From: Cladopsammia gracilis
Lineage: Eukaryota > Cnidaria > Anthozoa > Scleractinia > Dendrophylliidae
Direction of reading: 5' to 3'
Length of the DNA: 64,000 nucleotides
Assembly (NCBI GenBank): GCA_022457155.1
Contig: JAJGOT010000053.1
Span: forward strand, 586,501 to 650,500
Part shown: one piece after another, positions 54,621 to 64,000 of the stretch
How positions within the stretch are numbered: the stretch's first letter is position 1
Layout: every line of letters starts with the position of its first letter
Position numbers and translations under genes: made by a program
The notes under the pieces: generated by a model
Seen by the model: the letters and a program-made list of their open reading frames with translations, nothing else
What the model was told of the DNA's origin: nothing
Databases searched by the model: none

Positions 54621-56382
54621 TCGAATGTGATCCAAATCTCCTCGCAGCACGGCTCAGCAGAGAGTTTGCTGTCCTTCCGGTTTGAAAATGAAATTCGGGG
54701 TCTCTTAGAATCGCTTGCCATTGCCCGTAGCCGTGTCGTTCAAGTCCCGTTTTTAGATATCGGTCCTCCTCGGGGGTGAACAACATTTGTTTTCTTCTCG
54801 CGCCAATTTCAGTAGCTTTGGACGCGCGCTCTGTCTTTAGACTTGCAACCCTTCGTAAAGGCTTAGGCCGCGGTGGTGTTTTGGGGCTCGTTTCGACTTC
54901 GTCCGCAGAAGACATGTCGCCTTTAACGTCATCGTCCTGCTCTTGGGAAGACGTTGATTTGTCCGAAAGCCTCGAGCGCACGTCCATTTCTAATTCCGAT
55001 CCCTTGTCGCCGTGCAGTCTTTCCAGGAATTCGTGCGCTTTTGTAGCGACCTCGCGCGATCGTTGTTTTTGATAGTGAACTCTTGCCACGACAGAGCTGT
55101 GTTTCTGGTCCTCGGAGATCGCGCTTTGCGCGCTACTGCTGAGATGTTTGGAGCTCTCGGTTTCAACAATTTGTCGATAGCGAGTCGGGTGAACGTACTT
55201 GCCAGTTGCGTCGAAAACTAACTTGCTCATCAGTTCTCCCAGCTTGTTTTGCTGTCCTCCGTTTCTCGTTACTAAAACGTAATCGCAGGTCGGCTTGAGC
55301 AGAGGGCGAATGTGATTGATTTATCCATCCAACACTTGCATGCTAGTGTCAGTCAGGAATAGAGAATCGAAGCCGTATTTGCCCGCCGTTTTGAACATTT
55401 TCTGATCGATAAACCCGCCGTTCGTCTTAGCTTTGTTCACCATCTCGACGGTCAAATACTGATATGTCATTGGGCGCGATCCTTTGACCTTGATAAACAA
55501 ATACACGGCGAGGAATTTGGTGGCAAACGACAAGTCCAACGGGGATACCGTACCCTGTTTCTCCCTGCACGCGTTCAGCACGCCCTCGTAGCGCGGCAAG
55601 AAACGCGCCACGGCTTCCAATAGCTCCTCTAGCGTTGCCCAATGTCCCTTGGCTTCTAAGGCGTCGATATCGAGTTCGCTGGTCCACTGCAATCGCATCA
55701 TTTTGGAAACGGTTTTGCGCACCCTTTTCAGGTACATTTCTGTCGAAGACAGCCCTCTCAAAATGGAGTCCGATGCGCCGTTCACTTTTCGAAAGTCTCC
55801 CAGTTCTGCAATGGCGTCCAAGTAGCCTAGACGTCCTGCGTGCCCGAGCTTCCAGTCGTCTTGCATCGTGTCGACAAATTTAAATAGGAGATTGGGAGAA
55901 CATAAACTAAAGTCGACGATGTCGAAAGTGAGCTCCTCTTCGTCTTCGCAACAGAATTTGAGAAATTTCAAACACTTGCTGACGATTTGTTGCGCTTGGC
56001 GATCGCTTTTACAGCCGCCGCCACTGCCGGTTAGCCAGGATGAAAAATCTCGAGCAATATCGCTCGACATGTCAAAAGACGCGATTGTTCTGATTTTACG
56101 TCGAGCCTTCTGATCGGCGTCGGCTTCATTTTCCGCGTTGCCTAAACACGCCGCTTCAATCTCAGTGCTGTTTGGCTTTTCGTCGAAATGAAAATACCAA
56201 CGATGTTTGTTCTTTACGTGTTTTCTACAGCCTCTTTGCGAGGTAAATCCATCGTGATTGCAGGTTTGAAGTGGACAGTGAAAAAGGCCATCAGAATCAT
56301 CTTCTTCTAAGTGAAGCCTCTTTGGTTTGGGCGATGCGTTTGCTAACTTTGACCAGTCGATCTCGTCCTCTCGTTTGTTCAT
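54604..56382 (-). pseudogene. Unit 2: tyrosine recombinase with intact finger but a nonsense codon
   Basis: From ATG 56,382 the frame includes a full C2H2-like finger (C-x4-C-x13-H-x4-H: CPLQTC … HVKNKH) and the segment missing from unit 1. It then reads to a TAA at 55,323-55,321 after MQVLDG, where units 1 and 3 have TAC (Tyr). The frame continues open past the stop to the same C-terminus at 54,604, including HPTR, the catalytic Tyr and the Myb domain. The stop precedes HPTR, so a terminated product would lack the catalytic centre. Seven base differences from unit 1 in the last 208 codons are all silent. Confidence 0.72.
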
Positions 56383-56699
56383 CTCTAGCACCAAACGTAG
56401 CTGGAAGATTTTAAAGTTTCTCTCGCGCGGTTACTACATATATTAGCCGACTTGTTTATCCCTCCCGAGAGACATTATTCGATGTTTGGTTAATAAAAGC
56501 TTGTTCCTTGTCGCATTATCTCTTGCATGTCCCATTGTTCGCACGACACAATTAAACAAATTTGTTTTAGGGCCGACACATAACCAAACGGAACAAAAGG
56601 ACAATTCCGAACTTGCACGGACCTGCATGCCCTAATAACGTGATTAAACATGCTGTAGGCAAGCCAGAGTGACAGACTAACATCGTGAGCGCGAGTTCC

Positions 56700-58740
56700 T
56701 GATTGCTAACGCTAAATAGGATCCATCGTTCCCATTACTTAAAGCCGTTAAAACAAAATGGAACGCCAGTTCCTGTTCGATTAAAAGCGAAGCTTATTGC
56801 GGTTTAAAAACGGAACAATAGTTCCCATTCAGTTGAAATAGGAACAGTTTGATTAGGAACAAACTTGTTCCTTTGTGACGCTAATAGAGAAGGCTTAATC
56901 GGAACAACTGGTCCTCGTTGTCGAGGTCAACAGCATAATATGCTAGTTAACAGGAACAAAGTGTTCCTTATTGGGTTAAGTGGGCAGTCAAATTAGGAAC
57001 ATTTGTTCTCCTTTCTCTCAAAAGGGAACAGATAGAAAAATCGGAACAACCCAAAAAGGACCTTTTGTTCCTAAACAGATGATAACGGAACCAGCTGTTC
57101 CTTTTCACCTCAATAAATAGGAACTTCGTGTTCCTAAGTGCTACAAATAGGAACCATTTGTTCCTTTTCACTTGAGAGTAAATAGGAACACGAGTTCCTA
57201 TTTGCTACAAATAGGAACTATTTGTTCCTTTTCACTTGAGAGTAAATAGGAACACGAGTTCCTATTTGCTACAAATAGGAACCATTTGTTCCTTTTCACC
57301 CGAGAGTAAATAGGAACACGAGTTCCTGTTTGTTACAAATAGGAACCATTTGTTCCTTTTCACCTGAGAGTAAATAGGAACACGAGTTCCTATTTGCTAC
57401 AAATAGGAACCATTTGTTCCTTTTCACCTGAGAGTAAATAGGAACACGAGTTCCTATTTGCTACAAATAGGAACCATTTGTTCCTTTTCACCTGAGTAAA
57501 TAGGAACAAGAGTTCCTATTTGCTACAAATAGGAACCATTTGTTCCTTTTCACCCGAGAGTAAATAGGAACACGAAGTTCCTATTTGCTACAAATAGGAA
57601 CCATTTGTTCCTTTTCACCTGAGTAAATAGGAACACGAAGTTCCTATTTGCTACAAATAGGAACCATTTGTTCCTTTTCACCTGAGAGTAAATAGGAACA
57701 CGAGTTCCTATTTGCTACAAATAGGAACCATTTGTTCCTTTTCACCTGAGTAAATAGGAACACGAGTTCCTATTTGCTACAAATAGGAACCATTTGTTCC
57801 TTTTCACCTGAGTAAATAGGAACAAGAGTTCCTATTTGCTACAAATAGGAACCATTTGTTCCTTTTCACCTGAGAGTAAATAGGAACACGAGTTCCTATT
57901 TGCTACAAATAGGAACCATTTGTTCCTTTTCACCTGAGAGTAAATAGGAACACGAGTTCCTATTTGCTACAAATAGGAATCATTTGTTCCTTTTCACCTG
58001 AGTAAATAGGAACACGAGTTCCTATTTGCTACAAATAGGAACCATTTGCTCCTTTTCACCTGAGTAAATAGGAACAAGAGTTCCTATTTGCTACAAATAG
58101 GAACCATTTGTTCCTTTTCACCCGAGAGTAAATAGGAACACGAAGTTCCTATTTGCTACAAATAGGAACCATTTGTTCCTTTTCACCTGAGTAAATAGGA
58201 ACACGAAGTTCCTATTTGCTACAAATAGGAACCATTTGTTCCTTTTCACCTGAGAGTAAATAGGAACACGAGTTCCTATTTGCTACAAATAGGAACCATT
58301 TGTTCCTTTTCACCTGAGTAAATAGGAACACGAGTTCCTATTTGCTACAAATAGGAACCATTTGTTCCTTTTCACCTGAGTAAATAGGAACACGAGTTCC
58401 TATTTGCTACAAATAGGAACCATTTGTTCCTTTTCACCTGAGTAAATAGGAACACGAAGTTCCTATTTGCTACAAATAGGAACCATTTGTTCCTTTTCAC
58501 CTGAGTAAATAGGAACACGAAGTTCCTATTTGCTACAAATAGGAACCAGTTGTTCCTTTTCACCTGAATAAATAGGAACTTCGTGTTCCCAAGTACAACA
58601 AAGGGAACAATTTGTTCCGAATTTGCAAATCTTTGTTCCTTTTAAGGATTTGCGAAGGAACAAAAGTTCCTTTTTGTACAAATTTAATTTGTTCCTAAAG
58701 TAACAAAAGGAACAAAAAGCAAAAATAAGCGGAACACTTG
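56700..58740. repeat. Unit 2: GGAAC/GTTCC palindrome array (minisatellite)
   Basis: The same dyads as in unit 1, with the regular 60-65-bp part running from about 57,138 to 58,560, roughly 22-23 repeats. A ~75-bp stretch of the left flank present in unit 1 is deleted here (after GTTCCTTTGTGACGCTA). Confidence 0.9.
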
Positions 58741-58888
58741 ATTTTTGAAAAACCTCTTATATTTTGAGTCGCATCACGTAAAATCCTAAGTTGAAAATGT
58801 TTTAATGTGAAGAGTAGCCCAATAAGACCTAGCACAAAATACCAAGTTAAAATGTTGTGTTTAAAGCCAAAATTCTTGCTATCATTAC

Positions 58889-58920
58889 TTTTGGGGAATG
58901 TATATGATCGTTTCCCAAAA
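58889..58920. other. Candidate recombination site at junction of units 2 and 3
   Basis: The same inverted arms, TTTTGGGGAA (58,889-58,898) and TTTCCCAAAA (58,911-58,920), with the same 12-bp centre as at 50,132-50,163. Confidence 0.45.
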
Positions 58921-59669
58921 TTTCTGTTCCCTTTTTTAAAACGTTAAAATCGTTTGGACTTCAACAATAATCTCTCCATGTCTGATGATTTCTTACAAGT
59001 TCAAGGTGGTACGATGGTAGAAATTGCGTTTTCTTGATCTCAGAGCGCAATACGATTTCGGAAATATGCTAAACTCTAAATGCGTTCCTTTAAATTAGGA
59101 ACAGATATTAATAGGTCCACTTGTTCCTATATATGAATAGCAAGACTCAATTATATATGAATAGCAAGACTCAATTTTTCACGAAGACGTTGCCGTCTAC
59201 GTGAACAATTGACTAAAACGCCCATTGGCTTCAAGTTGCGGTTCTTATTGCAGAAACCCAAGGGGAAAAACGATAATGCGGTGTATATTGTACGTCAACG
59301 TGACCATCAAACGACACTACGAAAAAGATAAACAACTTTCCACGTCCGCTACACTAAGTTATTTCTTTTGAAATACGCCATGCCCCCGCTATACCCTAGG
59401 AACTAAAAAACGAATCCCTGCACTGCACATGTGTCCAAAAGATCACTGTGGATTTCCACGGATCTCAACATTTCATTTTAAATACGCCATGCACGATATA
59501 CTCGGTATACACTTGGCACTAAAAAATACTTCCACTTTTTTTTATTTGTCACTGTGGAATAACGCTGAGTTCAAAATTTCATTTTAAATACGCCATGCAC
59601 GTTATACCCGGTATGCACTTGGTTCTAAAAAACAAACTTTCACTTGTTAGAGTAAGAATAAAATGTACC

Positions 59670-60948
59670 AAAAACCATGCTTGCTGGTAGTTCCATGCAG
59701 TGTTTCACTACTGAAATCCATTGCAGAGAAAACAGACCTCTGATATGGCCGACATTTCCGCCATTATTATTTATAAAATAAAACAAAATAAAATAAATAT
59801 TTCATGTCTTCATTTTGCCGTCTTTCCCGTGAAATCCGTCTTTTCCGCCATCATTACAAAAGTCTTTAAGTCCACTGCCTTGCATGACTGGAAGTTGACC
59901 AAGTGAAAGACTTTTGTAATAACGGCGGAAAAGACGGATTTCACGGAAAAGACGGCAAAATGAATAAATTAAATAATAAATGAAAAAAAAATGAAATAAA
60001 ATAAAATAAAATAAAGAAATATTTAATTTATTCATTTTCCCGTCTTTCCCGTGAAATCCGTCTTTTCCGCCGTTATAACAAAAGTCTTTCACTCAGTCAA
60101 CTTCCAGTCATGCAAGGCAGTTGACTGAAAGAGTTTTGTTATGATGGCGGAAAAGACGGATTTCACGGAAAAGACGGCAAAATGAATAAATTAAATATTA
60201 AATAAAATAAAAAAATGAAATAAAATGAAATAAAAAATGAAAAAAAATAAAAAATATTTTAATTTAATTTTTTTTATTTCAATTTTTTTTTTATTTTTTT
60301 TTTCATTTTTTAATGAAATAAAAAAATAAAATTAAAATATTTTTTTATTTTATTTCATTTTTTATTTTTTTTATTTAACATTTAATTTATTCATTTTGCC
60401 GTCTTTTCCGTGAAATCCGTCTTTTCCGCCATCATCACAAAAGTCTCTCAGTCAACTGCCTTGCATGACTGGAAGTTGACTGAGTGAAAGACCTTTTAAT
60501 AACGGCGGAAAAGACGGATTTCACGGGAAAGACGGGAAAATGAAGAAATGAAATATATATATCTTTTTATTTTTATTTCATTTTTTATTTTATTTTATTT
60601 CATTTTATTTTTTTATTTTATTTCATTTTTTTATTTTATATATTTAATTTATTCATTTTGCCGTCTTTTCCGTGAAATCCGTCTTTTCCGCCATCATCAC
60701 AAAAGTCTTTCAGTCGACTGCCTTGCATGACTGGAAGTTGACTGAGTGAAAGACTTTTGTAATAACGGCGGAAAAGACGGATTTCACGGGAAAGACGGAA
60801 AAATGAAGAAATGAAATATATTTTTTTACTTTATTTTATTTCATTTTATAAATAATAATGGCGGAAATGTCGCCATATCAGAAGTCTCTTTTCTCTGCAA
60901 TGAATTTCAGAAGTGAAACACTGCATGGAACTACCAGCAAGCATGGAT
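59670..60948. repeat. Unit 3: nested palindrome with four hairpins
   Basis: A near-identical copy of the unit 1 palindrome. A 2-bp difference in an A-rich run near 60,317 shifts the coordinate offset from 16,416 to 16,418. Confidence 0.85.
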
Positions 60949-61264
60949 TTTGGTACATTTTATTTTACTCAAATGAATTGATACTGAAGACCACAGCTTG
61001 ACATCTTTTCGATTTCCTGTTATTTTAATGGCTGAAAAGTCGGATTTTGCATCTCTAGGTATCTTCTTGTATCGTCCCGATTCGATGTAGGTAATTAGGG
61101 CAAGAAATCCGCATTTTGGCTTTGCTGTCAACCGCTTATATGGTGTAAAATAGTAGTTTACTGCTATTTTGGCTAATGACGCTCTTGGTTATTGTCGATA
61201 TTTCACAAGTTTGTTTCCTCTATAAAGAAGAACACGTTTTTGAGCCTTATCGCCAGTTGGAGAG

Positions 61265-61471
61265 ATGCAGAGGGCAAGTTACCCTTGCAGGCAACTAAAC
61301 AGTCGTTCGATAAAGAGTGCCTCTTTATGTTACTTAAGTCCAGTTGTTGTGGGAAAATGTAGTGCGATAAGCGCAAAATGCGTGTGCAAAGTAGAAGACG
61401 AGGGCTTCGAAAATGCGTGGAACAACGTCTGTCGAACCAGAGATACTTGCGACAAGGCACTACTCTGTTAG
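61265..61471 (+). CDS. Unit 3: short conserved reading frame (68 aa)
   Basis: Identical to the unit 1 copy. As units 1 and 3 are nearly identical throughout, this adds no independent evidence for coding. Confidence 0.25.
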   Translation: MQRASYPCRQLNSRSIKSASLCYLSPVVVGKCSAISAKCVCKVEDEGFENAWNNVCRTRDTCDKALLC

Positions 61472-61744
61472 TATTTTTCTTGTATTTTATCTTTTCAAAC
61501 ATGTTATCGCACCTCGATTCCAAAAAATCAAAGTTCCTTTCTTTCACAATGACTGCTTTTCTGTATTTAGTTTTCTACAAGCATTTCATGCACGAGAAAG
61601 GCACTTAGTTTTAATTTGGGGTAGTTTTGACCCCAAAACCTCAAAATCACCATGACATAGCTCCTTTAAGCTGGGTGAATCTTTCAATTATATAAAGAAT
61701 GCACATAGTTTATCGAAACTATTGTTTAACAATTACATGCATGC

Positions 61745-62900
61745 AAAGAACTTCAATGTCAGCTAGATAAGTTTACTAGTTATATTATCAAGAAGAGTTC
61801 AAGTCAGTCTGCGCCATATCGTTGCGTTTCGCGCATTGTATTGGCTTGCTAGAGAGCTTGAATTCTGTCCAATTCATAAACATTTTTCCTCGCGACTAAT
61901 CAAATGTCTCTGCCGATGGTCGCTCCACTTATTTGTGGCATGCAAAGAACTTTCAGTGATGTGAATTTACTAGATAAGTTTACAACTTAGAATATCAAAA
62001 AGAGTTCAAGTCAGTCTGCGACAAATCAATGTGTTTCGCGCATTGTATTGGCTTGCTAGAGAGCTTGAGTTCTGTCCAATTCATAACATTTTTCCCTCGC
62101 GACTAATCAAATGTCTGTGATCTACTTGTTTGTGGCATGCAAAGAACTTTCAATGTCAACTGGATACGTTTAGTACTTATATTCTCAAGAAGAGTTCAAG
62201 TTAGTCTGCGCCATATCATTGCGTTTCGCGCATTGATTTGGCGTGCTAGAGAGCTTGACTTCTGTCCAATTCATAACATTTTTAACTCGCGACTAAGCAA
62301 ATGTCTGCGCCGATGGTCGATTCACTTATTGTGGCATGCAAAAAACTTTCAATGTTTACTAGTTATATTATGAAGAAGTTTTCAAGTCAGTCTGCGCCAT
62401 ATCATTGCATTTCGCGCGTTGATTTGGCTTGCTAAAGGGCTTGAATTCTGTCCAATTCATAACATTTTTATCTCGCGACTAAGCAAATGTCCGCGCCGAT
62501 GGTCGATCCACTTGTTTGTGGCATGCAAAGAACTTTCAATGTTTACTAGTTATATTATCAAGAAGAGTTCAAGTCAGTCTGCGCCATATCATTGCGTTTC
62601 GCGCATTGATTTGGCTTGCTCAAGAGCTTGAATTCTGTCTAATTCATAACATTTTAAACTCGCGACTAAGCAAATGTCTGCGCCGATGGTCGATTCACTT
62701 ATTTGTGGCATGCAGAGAACTTTCAATGTTTACTAGTTATATTATCAAGAAGAGTTCAAGTCAGTCTGCGCCATATCATTGCATTTCGCGCATTGATTTG
62801 GCTTGCTAAAGAGCTTGAATTCTGTCCAATTCATAACATTTTTAACTCGCGACTAATCAAATGTCTGCGCCGATGGTCGATCCACTTATTTGTGGCATGA
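61745..62900. repeat. Unit 3: ~187-bp satellite, about six copies
   Basis: Same copy number and sequence as in unit 1. Confidence 0.85.
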
Positions 62901-63998
62901 TTTCGAATGTGATCCAAATCTCCTCGCAGCACGGCTCAGCAGAGAGTTTGCTGTCCTTCCGGTTTGAAAATGAAATTCGGGGTCTCTTAGAATCGCTTGC
63001 CATTGCCCGTAGCCGTGTCGTTCAAGTCCCGTTTTTAGATATCGGTCCTCCTCGGGGGTGAACAACATTTGTTTTCTTCTCGCGCCAATTTCAGTGGCTT
63101 TGGACGCGCGTTCTGTCTTTAGACTTGCAACCCTCCGTAAAGGCTTAGGCCGCGGTGGTGTTTTGGGGCTCGTTTCGACTTCGTCCGCAGAAGACATGTC
63201 GCCTTTAACGTCATCGTCCTGCTCTTGGGAAGACGTCGATTTGTCCGAAAGCCTCGAGCGCACGTCCATTTCTAACTCCGATCCCTTGTCGCCGTGCAAT
63301 CTTTCCAGAAATTCGTGCGCTTTTGTAGCGACCTCGCGCGATCGTTGTTTTTGATAGTGAACTCTTGCCACGACAGAGCTGTGTTTCTGGTCCTCGGAGA
63401 TCGCGCTTTGCGCGCTACTGCTGAGATGTTTGGAGCTCTCGGTTTCAACAATTTGTCGATAGCGAGTCGGGTGAACGTACTTGCCAGTTGCGTCGAAAAC
63501 TAACTTGCTCATCAGTTCTCCCAGCTTGTTTTGCTGTCCTCCGTTTCTCGTTACTAAAACGTAATCGCAGGTCGGCTTGAGCAGAGGGCGAATGTGATTG
63601 ATGTATCCATCCAACACTTGCATGCTAGTGTCAGTCAGGAACAGAGAATCGAAGCCGTACTTGCCCGCCGTTTTGAACATTTTCTGATCGATAAACCCGC
63701 CGTTCGTCTTAGCTTTGTTCACCATCTCGACGGTCAAATACTGATATGTCATTGGGCGCGATCCTTTGACCTTGATAAACAAATACACGGCGAGGAATTT
63801 GGTGGCAAACGACAAGTCCAACGGGGATACCGTACCCTGTTTCTCCTTGCACGCGTTCAGCACGCCCTCGTAGCGCGGCAAGAAACGCGCCACGACTTCC
63901 AATAGCTCCTCTAGCGTTGCCCAATGTCCCTTGGCTTCTAAGGCGTCGATATCGAGTTCGCTGGTCCACTGCAATCGCATCATTTTGGAAACGGTTTT
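62886..63998 (-). CDS. Unit 3: tyrosine recombinase, C-terminal part (cut by window end)
   Basis: The C-terminal ~370 residues are open, with the Tyr codon that is mutated in unit 2 intact. All catalytic residues and the Myb domain are present and identical to unit 1. The N-terminus lies beyond the window, so whether the finger deletion of unit 1 is shared cannot be seen. Confidence 0.7.
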   Translation of the reverse strand, partial: KTVSKMMRLQWTSELDIDALEAKGHWATLEELLEVVARFLPRYEGVLNACKEKQGTVSPLDLSFATKFLAVYLFIKVKGSRPMTYQYLTVEMVNKAKTNGGFIDQKMFKTAGKYGFDSLFLTDTSMQVLDGYINHIRPLLKPTCDYVLVTRNGGQQNKLGELMSKLVFDATGKYVHPTRYRQIVETESSKHLSSSAQSAISEDQKHSSVVARVHYQKQRSREVATKAHEFLERLHGDKGSELEMDVRSRLSDKSTSSQEQDDDVKGDMSSADEVETSPKTPPRPKPLRRVASLKTERASKATEIGARRKQMLFTPEEDRYLKTGLERHGYGQWQAILRDPEFHFQTGRTANSLLSRAARRFGSHSKSCHK

Positions 63999-64000
63999 GC

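Larger units (their letters stand above)
50152..58908. repeat. Tandem array unit 2 (8,757 bp)
   Basis: Same order as unit 1 but visibly more diverged. Differences include about eight more minisatellite repeats, 186 bp more coding sequence in the recombinase gene, fewer 187-bp satellite copies, extra sequence at about 52,960-54,230, and a small foldback insertion at 53,676. Confidence 0.92.
58909..64000. repeat. Tandem array unit 3 (truncated by window end)
   Basis: The first 5,092 bp of a third unit. It matches unit 1 almost base for base. I noticed one substitution near 59,585 (C in unit 1 at 43,168, T here) and a 2-bp indel in an A-rich run near 60,317. The array therefore continues past the window. 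Confidence 0.92.

Noticed and set aside
42493..64000. CRISPR-like array interpretation of the 60-65-bp repeats
   Set aside because: Eukaryotic sequence, no unique spacers, and the repeats are tandem dyads with near-constant spacers.

Overview
This window is eukaryotic, and most likely from an anthozoan cnidarian such as a stony coral or sea anemone. It has long introns with consensus splice sites, many GAT/CAT/TAA microsatellites, tRNA-derived SINEs, short foldback (MITE-like) elements, a LINE 3' end, and a metazoan polycystin-1-family gene. Species assignment is inference. There is no prokaryotic signature: no operons, no Shine-Dalgarno sites.

Layout. Positions 1-8,800 hold no convincing gene. 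They contain dispersed repeats, a tRNA-derived SINE, small palindromes and two weak short reading frames. Positions 8,822-41,230 (minus strand) hold the 3' part of one large gene. I assembled 16 exons by hand (7,120 nt, about 2,373 residues) with compatible phases throughout. The order is: N-terminal segment of unknown fold, two fibronectin-III domains, an EGF-like module, a REJ region, a GAIN/GPS autoproteolysis region, TM1, a PLAT domain, further membrane segments, a polycystin extracellular (TOP) segment and a six-TM polycystin channel with a C-terminal coiled coil. No start codon or signal peptide was found. The 5' end is missing, either beyond or disrupted by the array that starts about 1.3 kb upstream. 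The introns are crowded with inverted-repeat elements, including one of about 6 kb with 1.4-kb arms in the last intron.

Positions 42,493-64,000 hold a head-to-tail tandem array: unit 1 42,493-50,151 (7,659 bp), unit 2 50,152-58,908 (8,757 bp), unit 3 58,909 to past the window end. Each unit has the same internal order: an AT-rich leader, a nested palindrome holding four hairpins of about 150 bp, a short conserved reading frame, a ~187-bp satellite, then a minus-strand gene. Upstream of that gene's promoter is a minisatellite built from GGAAC-N4-6-GTTCC palindromes. The gene encodes a protein I read as a tyrosine recombinase: an Arg in GSRP, an HPTR box, and a His followed nine residues later by a Tyr. 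It also has an N-terminal C2H2-like finger and a C-terminal Myb/SANT (TRF-like) domain. This makes the array a candidate Crypton-like mobile system.

The unit junctions carry imperfect inverted 10-bp arms (TTTTGGGGAA / TTTCCCAAAA) around a 12-bp centre, the layout of a tyrosine-recombinase crossover site. The left end of the array falls inside that centre, in a (GAT)n tract sharing ATGAT with it. Units 1 and 3 are nearly identical and differ more from unit 2, which implies a ~16.4-kb higher-order repeat, recent exchange, or an assembly duplication. Neither fully visible recombinase copy is intact: unit 1 has a 186-bp in-frame deletion through the finger, and unit 2 has a nonsense codon.
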